From: Nocardioides sp. GY 10127
GTDB taxonomy: Bacteria; Actinomycetota; Actinomycetes; Propionibacteriales; Nocardioidaceae
Reading direction: 5' to 3'
DNA length: 64,000 nucleotides
NCBI RefSeq assembly: GCF_004919085.1
Contig: NZ_STGL01000002.1
Span: forward strand, 310,001-374,000
The notes beneath the pieces were generated by a model. It worked only from the letters and a program-made list of their open reading frames with translations. It made no database searches and had not been told where the DNA came from. How positions within the stretch are numbered: the stretch's first letter is position 1; each line of letters opens with the position of its first letter. Shown here one piece after another: positions 9,271 to 17,466 of this stretch. Position numbers and translations under genes: made by a program.

Positions 9271-10338
9271 ATGCCGCTTCCCGACCCCGCACCCGCGCCC
9301 GCCTCCGACGCGCCGGCCCAGCCGTCGGCGGCCGCCGCGCTGGCCCGCACCGGCGAGAAGAAGCTGCTCCTGGTCGTGGACGCCCCCTCCCTGCTGCACC
9401 GCAACCACCACGCCCGGGCCTACACGCGGATGGTGGACCGGGCGAACCGGCCGGTCTGGGCGCTGCACGGGATGCTGCGGCAGATCATCGAGGCGATCGA
9501 CACGTTCGCCCCGGACGCGGTCGTCTTCGGCCTGGACGACCGGACGGCGTCCGAGCGGCGCGACTTCTACCCCGACTACAAGGCCGGCCGCGCCGAGAAG
9601 GCACCGGAGCTGGTGGACCAGCTGGAGCGAGCGGGCTCGCTGCTCGACGCGCTCGGGCTGGCCACGGTCACCCCGCCCGGGCTGGAGGCCGACGACGTCA
9701 ACGCCTCCGGGGCGTCCTGGGCGGGCCGGCACGGCTGGGAGTGCGTCGTCATCACCTCGGACCGCGACGCCTTCGCCCACATCAGCGAGCACACGAAGGT
9801 GCTGCGGCTCATCGACGGCGGCATCCATGCCTCCCCCCTGCTGACCCCGCGCAGCCTGCGGGCCATGTACGGGGTCGACGCGTCCAGCTACCTCGCCTAC
9901 GCGGCGCTGCGCGGGGACGCCAGCGACAACCTGCCGGGCGTGAGCGGCATCGGCGAGAAGGCGGCGGCCGCGCTGCTGGAGGTCGCCGGCTCCATGCAGG
10001 AGGTGTGGGCCGACGTCGAGCACGACGAGGGCAGGACGCTGGCCGCGGCGCTCGACTCCTGGTCGCTCGAGCAGGGCGGACGCCGGCTCGGGGCCCGGCT
10101 GGTGAAGGCGCTGCGCGCCCCCGACGCCCGCGAGCGCTACGACTTCAACGTGCGGATCATGACCGGCCGCGACGACCTCGACCTGCGGCTCACGCCCGAC
10201 GTGCCGGGCTCGCCCGGGCTGCTGCCGCTCGACATCGACAGGGTCAGCCGCGTGGTCGGGTTCCTGGGCAACCAGTCCACCACCGACCTGGCGCTGCGCG
10301 TGCTGACCGGCGACCCGGCGTCCGCCTCGCGCCGCTGA
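9271..10338 (+). CDS. Stand-alone 5'-3' exonuclease (PolA N-terminal type)
   Basis: The 355-residue protein is a homologue of the 5' nuclease domain of DNA polymerase I and of flap endonucleases, without polymerase. After about 25 disordered Pro/Ala residues, the metal-binding acids appear in order: LLVVDAPSLLHRNHHA, VVFGLDDR, EADDVNASGA and VITSDRDAFAH. The DNA-binding helix-three-turn-helix follows (GDASDNLPGVSGIGEKAAAALL). It would trim 5' flaps and RNA primers in the cytoplasm. ATG 9271 follows a TAGGCT -10 by 9 bases, consistent with leaderless translation. Many actinobacteria carry such a gene besides polA. EADDVNAS differs slightly from the usual EADDVIAT, so activity is likely but not proven. 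Confidence 0.9.
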   Translation: MPLPDPAPAPASDAPAQPSAAAALARTGEKKLLLVVDAPSLLHRNHHARAYTRMVDRANRPVWALHGMLRQIIEAIDTFAPDAVVFGLDDRTASERRDFYPDYKAGRAEKAPELVDQLERAGSLLDALGLATVTPPGLEADDVNASGASWAGRHGWECVVITSDRDAFAHISEHTKVLRLIDGGIHASPLLTPRSLRAMYGVDASSYLAYAALRGDASDNLPGVSGIGEKAAAALLEVAGSMQEVWADVEHDEGRTLAAALDSWSLEQGGRRLGARLVKALRAPDARERYDFNVRIMTGRDDLDLRLTPDVPGSPGLLPLDIDRVSRVVGFLGNQSTTDLALRVLTGDPASASRR

Positions 10339-10356
10339 CCCCCCGCCAAGAATCTC

Positions 10357-10404
10357 GAGGCGGGCTCGGCCCGCGGCTCCGCCGCAGGCCGGAGAGCCCG
10401 CCTC
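10357..10404 (+). terminator. Long hairpin after the exonuclease gene
   Basis: Outer arms of 11 bp (10357-10367 with 10394-10404) continue into a nearly perfect inner stem (10368-10377 with 10381-10390, one mismatch) around a 3-base loop. It begins 18 bp after the stop codon. It abuts the TCACCTG-TGA-CGGGTGA palindrome of the next promoter. Confidence 0.7.
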
Positions 10405-10419
10405 ACCTGTGACGGGTGA
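10403..10419. promoter_or_regulatory. Palindromic operator, copy 1 (before the DUF1254 gene)
   Basis: TCACCTG-TGA-CGGGTGA matches the shared pattern TCACCCG-N3-CGGGTGA with one mismatch. Exactly 22 bases separate it from a GAGCGT hexamer (10442-10447), which is 12 bases before the GTG at 10454. The same distances occur at the HdeD-like gene, where the hexamer is TAGCGT. The site would be centred near -43, typical for an activator contacting RNA polymerase. Confidence 0.6.
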
Positions 10420-10453
10420 TCCCCGACAAGGGCGCCTCTGCGAGCGTCCGGAC

Positions 10454-11704
10454 GTGACCGCCGCGAACATCCCCGACGACCTGGCGCGCGACGCCTACCT
10501 CTACGCCTACTCGATGGACGAGGCGTACCGGTTCCTCCACGAGACCACGATCGCCCCCGGGGTGGCCCTCAACGAGTTCCAGACGATCAGGCACCTGGCC
10601 GACGACACCTACACCGCGCACCCCACGATCAACAACGACACCCTGCACGTCATGGGGTGGTTGGACCTGGGCGCGGAGCCGGTGCTCGTCACGGTGCCCG
10701 ACGCCGACGAGGGCCGCTACTGGATCCTCCACACCATGGACCTCGGCCACTACACGAACGCGATGATCGGCTCGCGCACGCGTGGCGCGCGGGGCGGGAC
10801 CTTCCTGTTCGCCGCCCGCGCCTGGGACGGCGAGGTGCCGGCCGACGTGACCGAGGTGGTGCGCTCGGAGTCGGACGTCGTGAAGCTGATGGGCCGGATC
10901 ATGGCGACCGCTGCCCCCGGCGACCTGGCGGTGGCGCAGGCGCTCATGGACGGCTGGCGGCTCGAGACCCTCTCGCGGCACCTCGGGGTGGAGGGGCCGG
11001 CGCCCGTGGTGCGCACGTACCCCGACCCGGCGGCCAGCACCTGGCTGGAGCGCGTCACGTTCGTGCTGCGGCACGGGTCGATGGCCGAGGCCGACCGGTC
11101 CTGGCTCGAGCGCTACACCGCCCTGGGGCTCGACCCGGCCGTCACCGCGTGGACCCCCGCCCAGCTCGAGGCCGCCGAGCGCGGGCAGCGGCTCGCCATG
11201 GAGCACCTGGTCGCGCTCGCGCCGTCCATGACCGTGGCGGCGCAGCTGCTCGGCACCCGCGAGGACCTCCAGGACGGCCCCCGCGACCTGTTCGCCGAGG
11301 GCACCTACCTCGGGCAGTGGGGGCTGCCGCCGGTCGAGTCGGTCTACATGAAGACCGAGACGGCCACCGACGGCAGCCCGATCAACGGCAACGACGGCCG
11401 CCGGTTCCGGATGCGCTTCCCCGCGCCGGACGTGAGCGAGTTCTGGTCCATCACCGTGTACTCCTCCGACGACCGGCTGATGGCCCACAACGCGCTCAAC
11501 CGGCACAGCCGCGGCGACCGCACGCTCACGCCCGACGACGACGGGCTCTACACGATCGAGCTCGCCGCCTCGGGCTCGGCCGACGACGCGTCCTACCTCC
11601 CGATCCCGGAGAAGGACGCCTACCTCATCCTCCGGCTGTACGGCCCGAGCCAGGCGATCCAGGACGGCGACTACGCCATGCCGGACGTGGTGGCGATCGA
11701 CTGA
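10454..11704 (+). CDS. DUF1254/DUF1214 domain protein
   Basis: The 416-residue protein has an N-terminal DUF1254 region (ARDAYLYAYSMDEAYRFLHE, then FQTIRHLADDTYTAHPTINNDTLH) and a C-terminal DUF1214 region (MRFPAPDVSEFWSITVYSSDD, then LILRLYGPSQ). The biochemical role of this family is not established. It has no signal peptide, unlike many relatives, so it is probably cytoplasmic. A longer reading from GTG 10409 is possible, but that codon lies inside the palindrome. From GTG 10454 the gene shares the exact promoter spacing of the HdeD-like gene and would be leaderless. Shared control with the 30-38 kb stress cluster is inferred. Confidence 0.8.
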   Translation: MTAANIPDDLARDAYLYAYSMDEAYRFLHETTIAPGVALNEFQTIRHLADDTYTAHPTINNDTLHVMGWLDLGAEPVLVTVPDADEGRYWILHTMDLGHYTNAMIGSRTRGARGGTFLFAARAWDGEVPADVTEVVRSESDVVKLMGRIMATAAPGDLAVAQALMDGWRLETLSRHLGVEGPAPVVRTYPDPAASTWLERVTFVLRHGSMAEADRSWLERYTALGLDPAVTAWTPAQLEAAERGQRLAMEHLVALAPSMTVAAQLLGTREDLQDGPRDLFAEGTYLGQWGLPPVESVYMKTETATDGSPINGNDGRRFRMRFPAPDVSEFWSITVYSSDDRLMAHNALNRHSRGDRTLTPDDDGLYTIELAASGSADDASYLPIPEKDAYLILRLYGPSQAIQDGDYAMPDVVAID

Positions 11705-11717
11705 CGCGGGCGCACGC

Positions 11718-13178
11718 TCAGTGCGCCTCCTCCACCGAGCGCGAGTCGGTCAGGCTCAGGGCCCCGACAGCGGACACGACGCCGACGACGACGGCCAGCA
11801 CCAGGAACGTCAGGCGCTCCCCGTGGAAGTAGGACGCGACGAGGTCGGCGCTCCAGGCCCCCCTGGGCAGCGTCGTGGTCACCAGGGCGGCGATGAAGGT
11901 GCCGACCAGGGCGGTGCCGATGCTCGTCCCGACCTCCTGAGCCGTGTCGTTCAGGGCGGCGCCGATCGAGGTGCGGTTGGTCGGCATGGCGTCCACCAGG
12001 GCGACGGCGCAGATCGTCATGACGGTGCGCAGGCCGAGCGTCATGAGCACCATGCCGACCGCGACCGCGAGGTAGGAGTGCTCCACGCCCCACGCGAGCC
12101 AGACCAGCGAGCCGGTGAGGAAGGCGGCGCCGACCAGCGTGGCGCGGCGGTGGCCGAGCCTGCGGCCCAGCCACTCCGAGAGCGGGGTGCCCGCGAGCAT
12201 CGTGACGATCATCGGCAGGTTCGCCAGGCCGGCGCGGACGGGGCTCCAGCCCCAGGCGTACTGGAAGTGCAGGATGAGGGCGAACATCACCGCGGCCATG
12301 GTGAGCGAGGACGCGAGCTGGGCGATGGCCGCCCCGCGCACGGTGCCGCCGTCGGTGAACCAGGCGAGGTCGAGCATCGGCTCGGCGGCCGTGCGCTCCC
12401 GGACGACGAGGCCCACCGCGGCCAGTACGGCGCCCACGGCGCAGGCCAGCGTCGGGAGGCTGAGCCAGCCGTGGTCGACGCCGCTGGTGAGGGCGTAGCA
12501 GGCCAGGCCGATGGTGAGGATGCTCAGCGCGGCACCCGGCAGGTCGAGCGCGTCGTCCGTGAGGTCCGCCCGCCGGTCCGCCGGCACGCCGAGCCGGACC
12601 CCGACCACGGCCAGGAGCGCGATCGGCGCGTTCACGACGAGCAGCCACTCCCACGGGGCGTGGGCCAGCAGCGTGCCGCCGAGCACCGGGCCCAGGATGA
12701 AGCCGGACATGCCGACCACGATCATCACGGTCATCGCCCGCATCCGGAGCGCCTGGTCGTCGAAGAGCCGGAAGACCAGCGAGTTGGTGATCGGCGCCAT
12801 GGCCGCCGCGGCCACGCCCAGCACGGCACGCAGCGCGATGAGCTCGCCGGTGGTCGTCACCGCGAGGACGGCGAGGCTGGCGAGGCCGAAGAACGTCAGG
12901 CCGAGCAGCAGGACGCGGCGGCGGCCGAACCGGTCGGCCACCGAGCCGGCGGTGAGCAGCAGCCCACCGAAGGTGAGCGAGTAGGCGCCCGTGACCCACT
13001 GGAGCGCGGTGGTCCCGCTGCCGAGGTCGCGGCCGATGGTCGGCAGGGCGATCGTGAGCAGCGTGTTGTCGACCATCTCGACGAAGAACGCCAGGCAGAG
13101 GGCGGCGAGCGGGATCCACGCGGCGCGGATCGACGGGTACGTGGCCGAGCGGGTCTCGGCGGTGACGACGGTGGTCAT
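11718..13178 (-). CDS. MFS drug:H+ antiporter-2 family exporter
   Basis: The 486-residue membrane protein has about 14 predicted hydrophobic helices, the length and layout of EmrB/QacA-type exporters. Family motifs are visible: D-N-T-L-L-T-I-A-L-P-T-I-x-x-D-L in helix 1, LQWVTGAYSLTFGGLLLTAGSVADRFGRRR (helix 2-3 loop, motif A) and GFILGPVLGG in helix 5 (motif C, antiporter signature). It probably exports hydrophobic or cationic compounds using the proton gradient. ATG 13178 follows AGGAGG with a good spacer. No TetR or MarR gene is adjacent. It converges with the DUF1254 gene 13 bp away with no evident terminator between them. Confidence 0.9.
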   Translation of the reverse strand: MTTVVTAETRSATYPSIRAAWIPLAALCLAFFVEMVDNTLLTIALPTIGRDLGSGTTALQWVTGAYSLTFGGLLLTAGSVADRFGRRRVLLLGLTFFGLASLAVLAVTTTGELIALRAVLGVAAAAMAPITNSLVFRLFDDQALRMRAMTVMIVVGMSGFILGPVLGGTLLAHAPWEWLLVVNAPIALLAVVGVRLGVPADRRADLTDDALDLPGAALSILTIGLACYALTSGVDHGWLSLPTLACAVGAVLAAVGLVVRERTAAEPMLDLAWFTDGGTVRGAAIAQLASSLTMAAVMFALILHFQYAWGWSPVRAGLANLPMIVTMLAGTPLSEWLGRRLGHRRATLVGAAFLTGSLVWLAWGVEHSYLAVAVGMVLMTLGLRTVMTICAVALVDAMPTNRTSIGAALNDTAQEVGTSIGTALVGTFIAALVTTTLPRGAWSADLVASYFHGERLTFLVLAVVVGVVSAVGALSLTDSRSVEEAH

Positions 13179-13341
13179 GGCGACCTCCTCCTGGACCCTC
13201 CTGGCCGGGGCGTCCGATCGGGCGTCCGGTGGTCGGACGCGGCAGGAAGGAGGCTAGGAAGCGCCGCCTTCACCGACGTTTCACGGCGCTTTCACCGGCT
13301 CTCAGCGGCTCTCACGGCGGCCGCCCACCACCGCCCGCGGC

Positions 13342-14100
13342 CTAGGGGACGAGCGGGGCGAGGTGCGCCAGCACGAGCGCCGCGACCTCCCCTGGCTGCT
13401 CGGCGACGAGCAGGTGCCCGGTGCCGGGAACGAACGCGAGGGACGCGCCGGGCACCGACGCGGCGATCAGCTCCGTGTGCGCGGGCGCGATCATGTCGTG
13501 CTCCCCGGCGACCACGAGCGTCGGCGCCGTGACCGCGCCGAGCGAGGTCGGCTCGATGACGGGTTCGCGGACCCACAGGTCGCGCAACTTGTCCTCCAGG
13601 CGCTCCACGGCGGCCTGCCCGCCGGGGCTGAGCGCCGCGTTGTCGTCGTTGATGCGGCCCTGGATCGCGGGCGGCACGGGGGTGGAGGTCTCCGGGGCGA
13701 ACGCGTCCGGGGTGAGGTTGGCGCTGATCGCCACCAGCGAGCGCACGCGCTCCGCGTGGTCGCGGGCGAGCAGCAGGCCCACGATCCCGCCGTCGCTGAA
13801 CCCCACCAGGTGGGCGCTCCCCAGCCCGCAGGCGTCGAGGTAGGCGAGGGTCTCCTCGACCATGTCGGCGTAGGAGAGCGGGCCCTCCCGCTCCGGGGTG
13901 CGCCCGTGCCCCGCCCGCTCGGCCGCGTGCACGCGCAGCGCCACCTCGGAGGAGCCCGCCAGGGCGTCCCCGATCTCCCGCATCACCTCGAGCGAGCACG
14001 CTCCACCGTGCAGCAGGACGACGGGCGCTCCCTCGCCCGCGACCTCGTGGTAGGCCTCGACGGGGCCGGCGGTGGGGTGGGCGAGGGTCAGGAACGGCAC
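13342..14100 (-). CDS. Alpha/beta-fold hydrolase
   Basis: The 252-residue protein starts at GTG 14100, with AGGAG just upstream; the longer reading has no ribosome-binding site. The oxyanion segment is VVLLHGGACS, the nucleophile elbow is GFSDGG (Ser near residue 101), the acid is in GEHDM and the histidine in GTGHLL. The complete triad and small cap region (residues about 115-170) fit esterase, haloalkane dehalogenase-like or lactonase members. The substrate is unknown. It is single, follows the MFS gene on the same strand after 163 bp, and is divergent from the amine cluster. Confidence 0.88.
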   Translation of the reverse strand: MPFLTLAHPTAGPVEAYHEVAGEGAPVVLLHGGACSLEVMREIGDALAGSSEVALRVHAAERAGHGRTPEREGPLSYADMVEETLAYLDACGLGSAHLVGFSDGGIVGLLLARDHAERVRSLVAISANLTPDAFAPETSTPVPPAIQGRINDDNAALSPGGQAAVERLEDKLRDLWVREPVIEPTSLGAVTAPTLVVAGEHDMIAPAHTELIAASVPGASLAFVPGTGHLLVAEQPGEVAALVLAHLAPLVP

Positions 14101-14489
14101 GGGCTCTCCTTCGGCTGGTGGACGCGGCCACGCTAGTGGCCCCCGGCTTCCCGGCCTCCCGGCCGGCCGCGCGGTGAGCGAGCACACGACCGGGCCGTCG
14201 GGAACCGTCCGTGACGGAGGCAGCGACAGCCGGACCGATCCGTCACCCTCAAGCGCCTGATGCCGCAGGAATAGTGACGCGGATCCCCAAATCGGTCACC
14301 ATTGCTCACCCGTATGTCACAGCCATGTGAATTCATGGCCGATCCGCGCCCTTCCGAGTGACTTTTCGGAAGCGATGCGCCTACCGTCGCCACATCACGT
14401 CACCGACACATGTTGTTGAGTTACCGATCTGCACGGATCGCATCATCCGGGTCAGCAACCGTGACGAGGACACACCAGGAGGAACCACC
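14101..14489 (+). promoter_or_regulatory. 389-bp leader of the amine cluster with a candidate Lrp-type site
   Basis: This is the most AT-rich stretch in the neighbourhood and contains no plausible gene. CCATG-TGAATT-CATGG (14323-14338) is an imperfect palindrome with an AT centre, the general form of Lrp/AsnC sites, and an Lrp-type gene lies 7.9 kb downstream in the same cluster. CGATC-N6-GATCG occurs close to the gene, around 14428-14443. AGGAGGA at 14477-14483 is the ribosome-binding site of the fusion gene, with a 6-base spacer. Confidence 0.45.
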
Positions 14490-17465
14490 ATGACGACGCC
14501 AGCCGCCGAGGCCGGGGCACACGGCCGCCCGCCGGTCACCGCCGCCCTCGCCGCCGAGCTCGCCCAGCAGCGCTTCGGCCTGACCGGGGAGATCACCGAG
14601 CTGGGCAGCCAGCAGGACCGCAACTTCCTGGTCGACGACGCGGCCGGCCGCGTCGTCCTCAAGATCTTCAACGTCGCCACCGACGCCTCGGCCATCCACG
14701 ACCAGGTGGGCGCCATGACCGCCCTGGCCGCCGCCGGCGTCGAGGCGCCCTCCCCCGTGCCCGCCGCCGACGGCTCCCTGGTCGGCACCGTGACGCTCGA
14801 GGGCGCCGACCACCGCGTGGTGGCGCTGCGCTTCGTGGAGGGCGAGCAGCTCGTCGACGAGCACCACCTCCCCACCGACGTCGTGACCGGCCTCGCCGAG
14901 CTCGTCGCCCGCTCCACCCTGGCGCTGGCCACCGTGACCCCCGCCGCGGCCCGCACCTCCATGTGGGACCTGCAGCACGGCCGCGACGTCGTCCTGGACC
15001 TCTCCCGCGCGGTGCCCGAGGACGAGCGCGAGCGCCTGCTCGCCGTGACCGAGGCCGCTTGGGCCCGCGTCGAGGCGGTCGCCGACCGGCTCCCCCGCCA
15101 GCTCATCCACGGCGACGTCACCGACGACAACGTGGTGGTGCGCCCGGACGCCGGCGGACGACCCGCCGTCGTCGGCGTCATCGACTTCGGCGATGTCGTC
15201 GAGAGCTGGCGCATCGGTGAGGTCGCCGTGACCGTCACCGCGATGCTGCACCACGACCTGGACGACCTCGGCGTGCTGCGCGCCATGGTCCGCGTCTTCG
15301 CCGACCGCCTCGACCTCACCGCCGACGAGCGCGCCGTGCTCTGGCCGCTGGTCCAGCTGCGGGCCGCCGTGCTCGTGGCCGCCGGCCGCCACCAGGCCGC
15401 CATCGACCCCGAGAACGTCTACGCGACGACCCGGATGGCGCACGAGTGGCGCTGCTTCGAGGTCGCCGCCGGGCTGGACGCCGACGCGATGGCGGCCCTG
15501 TTCGGGGACGCCCCCGCCGCCCCCACGCCCGTCTCCCCCCTCCTCTCGCTGCGCGCTGCCGACGGCTCGCTCCCCGTCCCCGTCTCGTTCGCGCCCGAGT
15601 CCGACGACGTGGCCACCGACCTCCTGCTGCGCACCGACAGCGAGGCCGCCGCGCTGGACGCCGCGCTCGCCCGCGCCACCCTCGTCCTCGTCCCGCAGGG
15701 CGCCCCCCGGGTCACCGGCGCGCGCCCGGCCAGCCGCCCCGACGCCCAGCTCAGCCAGCCGCTCGCCGCCGAGTCCGTCTCCCGCGGCGGGCACGAGCTG
15801 CTCACCCTCGTCGACGCCACGGTGCTCGCGGTGGACGACTCCACGCTGCACGTGGCCGTGCAGGGCGAGGACGGCGTCGAGCACCGCGTCGAGGTCGCCT
15901 GCGTGCAGCCCTCCCCGGACTGCCGGGTGGGCGAGGTCGTCCCCGCCGGCGAGTCACTTGGCCGGGCCACCCCGGTGGAGGACGTCGCCGACGCCGTCCC
16001 GGGAGCCGCGACGTCCCGGCACCACCTGCGACTGCGGGTGCTGCCCGCGGGCTGCGCCACCGACCTCCCCTGGGCCTGCGCCGACGACGTGGCGCCCGGC
16101 TACTCCGCGCTGGTCGCCGCCACCGACCCGGCCCTGGGGCTGCCGGTCGCCGCGCCCCTCGACGAGGACGAGGCCGACGCCCGGGAGCAGGCCCGCCGCA
16201 ACGCCTTCCTGCCCGACAACACCGAGCGCTACTACCGCCGCCCGCCGCAGTTCGTGCGTGGCCGCCGCAGCCACCTCATCGACAGCCGCGGCCGCGCCTA
16301 CCTCGACCTGGTCAACAACGTGGCCGCCATCGGCCACTCCCACCCGGCGCTCGAGCAGGCCGTCTCCCGCGCGCTGTCCATGCTCAACACCAACTCGCGG
16401 TTCCTCTACCGCCAGCTCGCGGACTTCAGCGAGCGGCTGCTGGCCACCACCGGCAGCGACGCCTACGACTCGGTGGTGCTGGTCAACAGCGGCACCGAGG
16501 CCGTCGACCTGGCGCTGCGCATGGCCCAGGTCGCCACCGGGCGCCGCCAGGTCGTCACCCACGCCGAGGGCTACCACGGGTGGTCGATGGCGGCGGACGC
16601 CGTCACCACCTCGGCCTACGACAACCCGCACGCCCTCGACAGCCGCCCCGACTGGGTCAGCCTCACCGACGTCCCCAACGGCTACCGCGGCCGCTACCGC
16701 GGCGAGGACGCCGGCGCCCGCTACGCCGCCGACCTCGGCGGCGTCCTCGACGGGCTCGTGTCCGCCGACCGGGCTCCCGCCGCCGTCATCATGGAGTCGA
16801 TCCTCGGCAACTCCGGCGGCGTCGTGCCCGCCGCGGGCTACTCCACGGCCATGCAGGACCAGGCCAGGCGGGTCGGCGCGCTCACCATCGCCGACGAGGT
16901 CCAGGTGGGCTACGGCCGCACCGGCGAGAGCTTCTGGGCCTTCCAGGCCGAGGGCACCACGCCGGACATCGTGGTCTGCGCCAAGGCCATGGGCAACGGC
17001 GTCCCGCTGGGCGCCGTGATCACCCGCAAGGAGATCAGCGACGCCCTGGGCCGCGAGGGCACCTTCTTCTCCACCACCGGCGGCTCCCCGATGGCCTGCG
17101 CCGCCGGCCTCGCCGTCCTCGACGTCCTCGAGCGCGAGGGCCTGCGCGAGAACGCCCTCGAGGTCGGCACGCACCTGCGCCGCCGCGTCGAGGCGCTGGC
17201 CGAGCGGCACCCGCTCATCGCCCGCGTCCACGGCCGCGGCCTCTACCAGGGCATCGAGCTCGTGACCGACCGCGAGACCCTCGCCCCCGCCGCCGCCGAG
17301 ACGGCCGCCGTCTGCGAGGCCCTGCTGCACCGCGGCGTCATCGACCAGGCGACCTCCGAGCGCCAGAACGTCCTCAAGGTCAAGCCCCCGCTGACCCTCA
17401 CCCACGCCGAGGCCGACTTCTTCGTCGACGCGCTCGACGACGTCCTCTCCAGGAAGTGGTACTGA
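14490..17465 (+). CDS. Kinase (APH) - degenerate M23 - class III aminotransferase fusion
   Basis: The 991-residue three-domain enzyme starts at ATG 14490 behind AGGAGGA. Residues about 1-350 are an aminoglycoside-phosphotransferase-like kinase with catalytic loop HGDVTDDN (near 205) and metal motif IDFGD (near 232). Residues about 370-560 resemble an M23/lysostaphin-type domain, but its zinc motifs H-x3-D and H-x-H are not intact. Residues about 565-991 are a PLP class III aminotransferase with GTEAVDLALRMA, IADEVQVGYGR and the PLP lysine in CAKAMGNG (near 832). Related domain pairs phosphorylate a hydroxyl and then eliminate phosphate and ammonia, as with hydroxylysine kinase and phospho-lyase, or ethanolamine-phosphate lyase. 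An aminoalcohol or hydroxy-amino-acid substrate is inferred. It is first in the cluster, one base before the oxidase. Confidence 0.9.
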   Translation: MTTPAAEAGAHGRPPVTAALAAELAQQRFGLTGEITELGSQQDRNFLVDDAAGRVVLKIFNVATDASAIHDQVGAMTALAAAGVEAPSPVPAADGSLVGTVTLEGADHRVVALRFVEGEQLVDEHHLPTDVVTGLAELVARSTLALATVTPAAARTSMWDLQHGRDVVLDLSRAVPEDERERLLAVTEAAWARVEAVADRLPRQLIHGDVTDDNVVVRPDAGGRPAVVGVIDFGDVVESWRIGEVAVTVTAMLHHDLDDLGVLRAMVRVFADRLDLTADERAVLWPLVQLRAAVLVAAGRHQAAIDPENVYATTRMAHEWRCFEVAAGLDADAMAALFGDAPAAPTPVSPLLSLRAADGSLPVPVSFAPESDDVATDLLLRTDSEAAALDAALARATLVLVPQGAPRVTGARPASRPDAQLSQPLAAESVSRGGHELLTLVDATVLAVDDSTLHVAVQGEDGVEHRVEVACVQPSPDCRVGEVVPAGESLGRATPVEDVADAVPGAATSRHHLRLRVLPAGCATDLPWACADDVAPGYSALVAATDPALGLPVAAPLDEDEADAREQARRNAFLPDNTERYYRRPPQFVRGRRSHLIDSRGRAYLDLVNNVAAIGHSHPALEQAVSRALSMLNTNSRFLYRQLADFSERLLATTGSDAYDSVVLVNSGTEAVDLALRMAQVATGRRQVVTHAEGYHGWSMAADAVTTSAYDNPHALDSRPDWVSLTDVPNGYRGRYRGEDAGARYAADLGGVLDGLVSADRAPAAVIMESILGNSGGVVPAAGYSTAMQDQARRVGALTIADEVQVGYGRTGESFWAFQAEGTTPDIVVCAKAMGNGVPLGAVITRKEISDALGREGTFFSTTGGSPMACAAGLAVLDVLEREGLRENALEVGTHLRRRVEALAERHPLIARVHGRGLYQGIELVTDRETLAPAAAETAAVCEALLHRGVIDQATSERQNVLKVKPPLTLTHAEADFFVDALDDVLSRKWY

Positions 17466-17466
17466 C

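Noticed and set aside
10409-10453. Longer start (GTG 10409) for the DUF1254 gene
   Set aside because: The codon lies inside the promoter palindrome, has no ribosome-binding site, and the shorter start reproduces the spacing seen at the HdeD-like gene.
13200-13341. Repeated TTTCAC-like words after the MFS gene start
   Set aside because: Spacing is irregular and no clear dyad was found; too weak to call an operator.
14306-14312. TCACCCG half-site in the amine cluster leader
   Set aside because: No CGGGTGA partner follows at the required spacing, so it is not counted as a fifth operator copy.
15690-16160. Active M23 peptidase domain within the fusion enzyme
   Set aside because: The H-x3-D and H-x-H zinc motifs are not intact.
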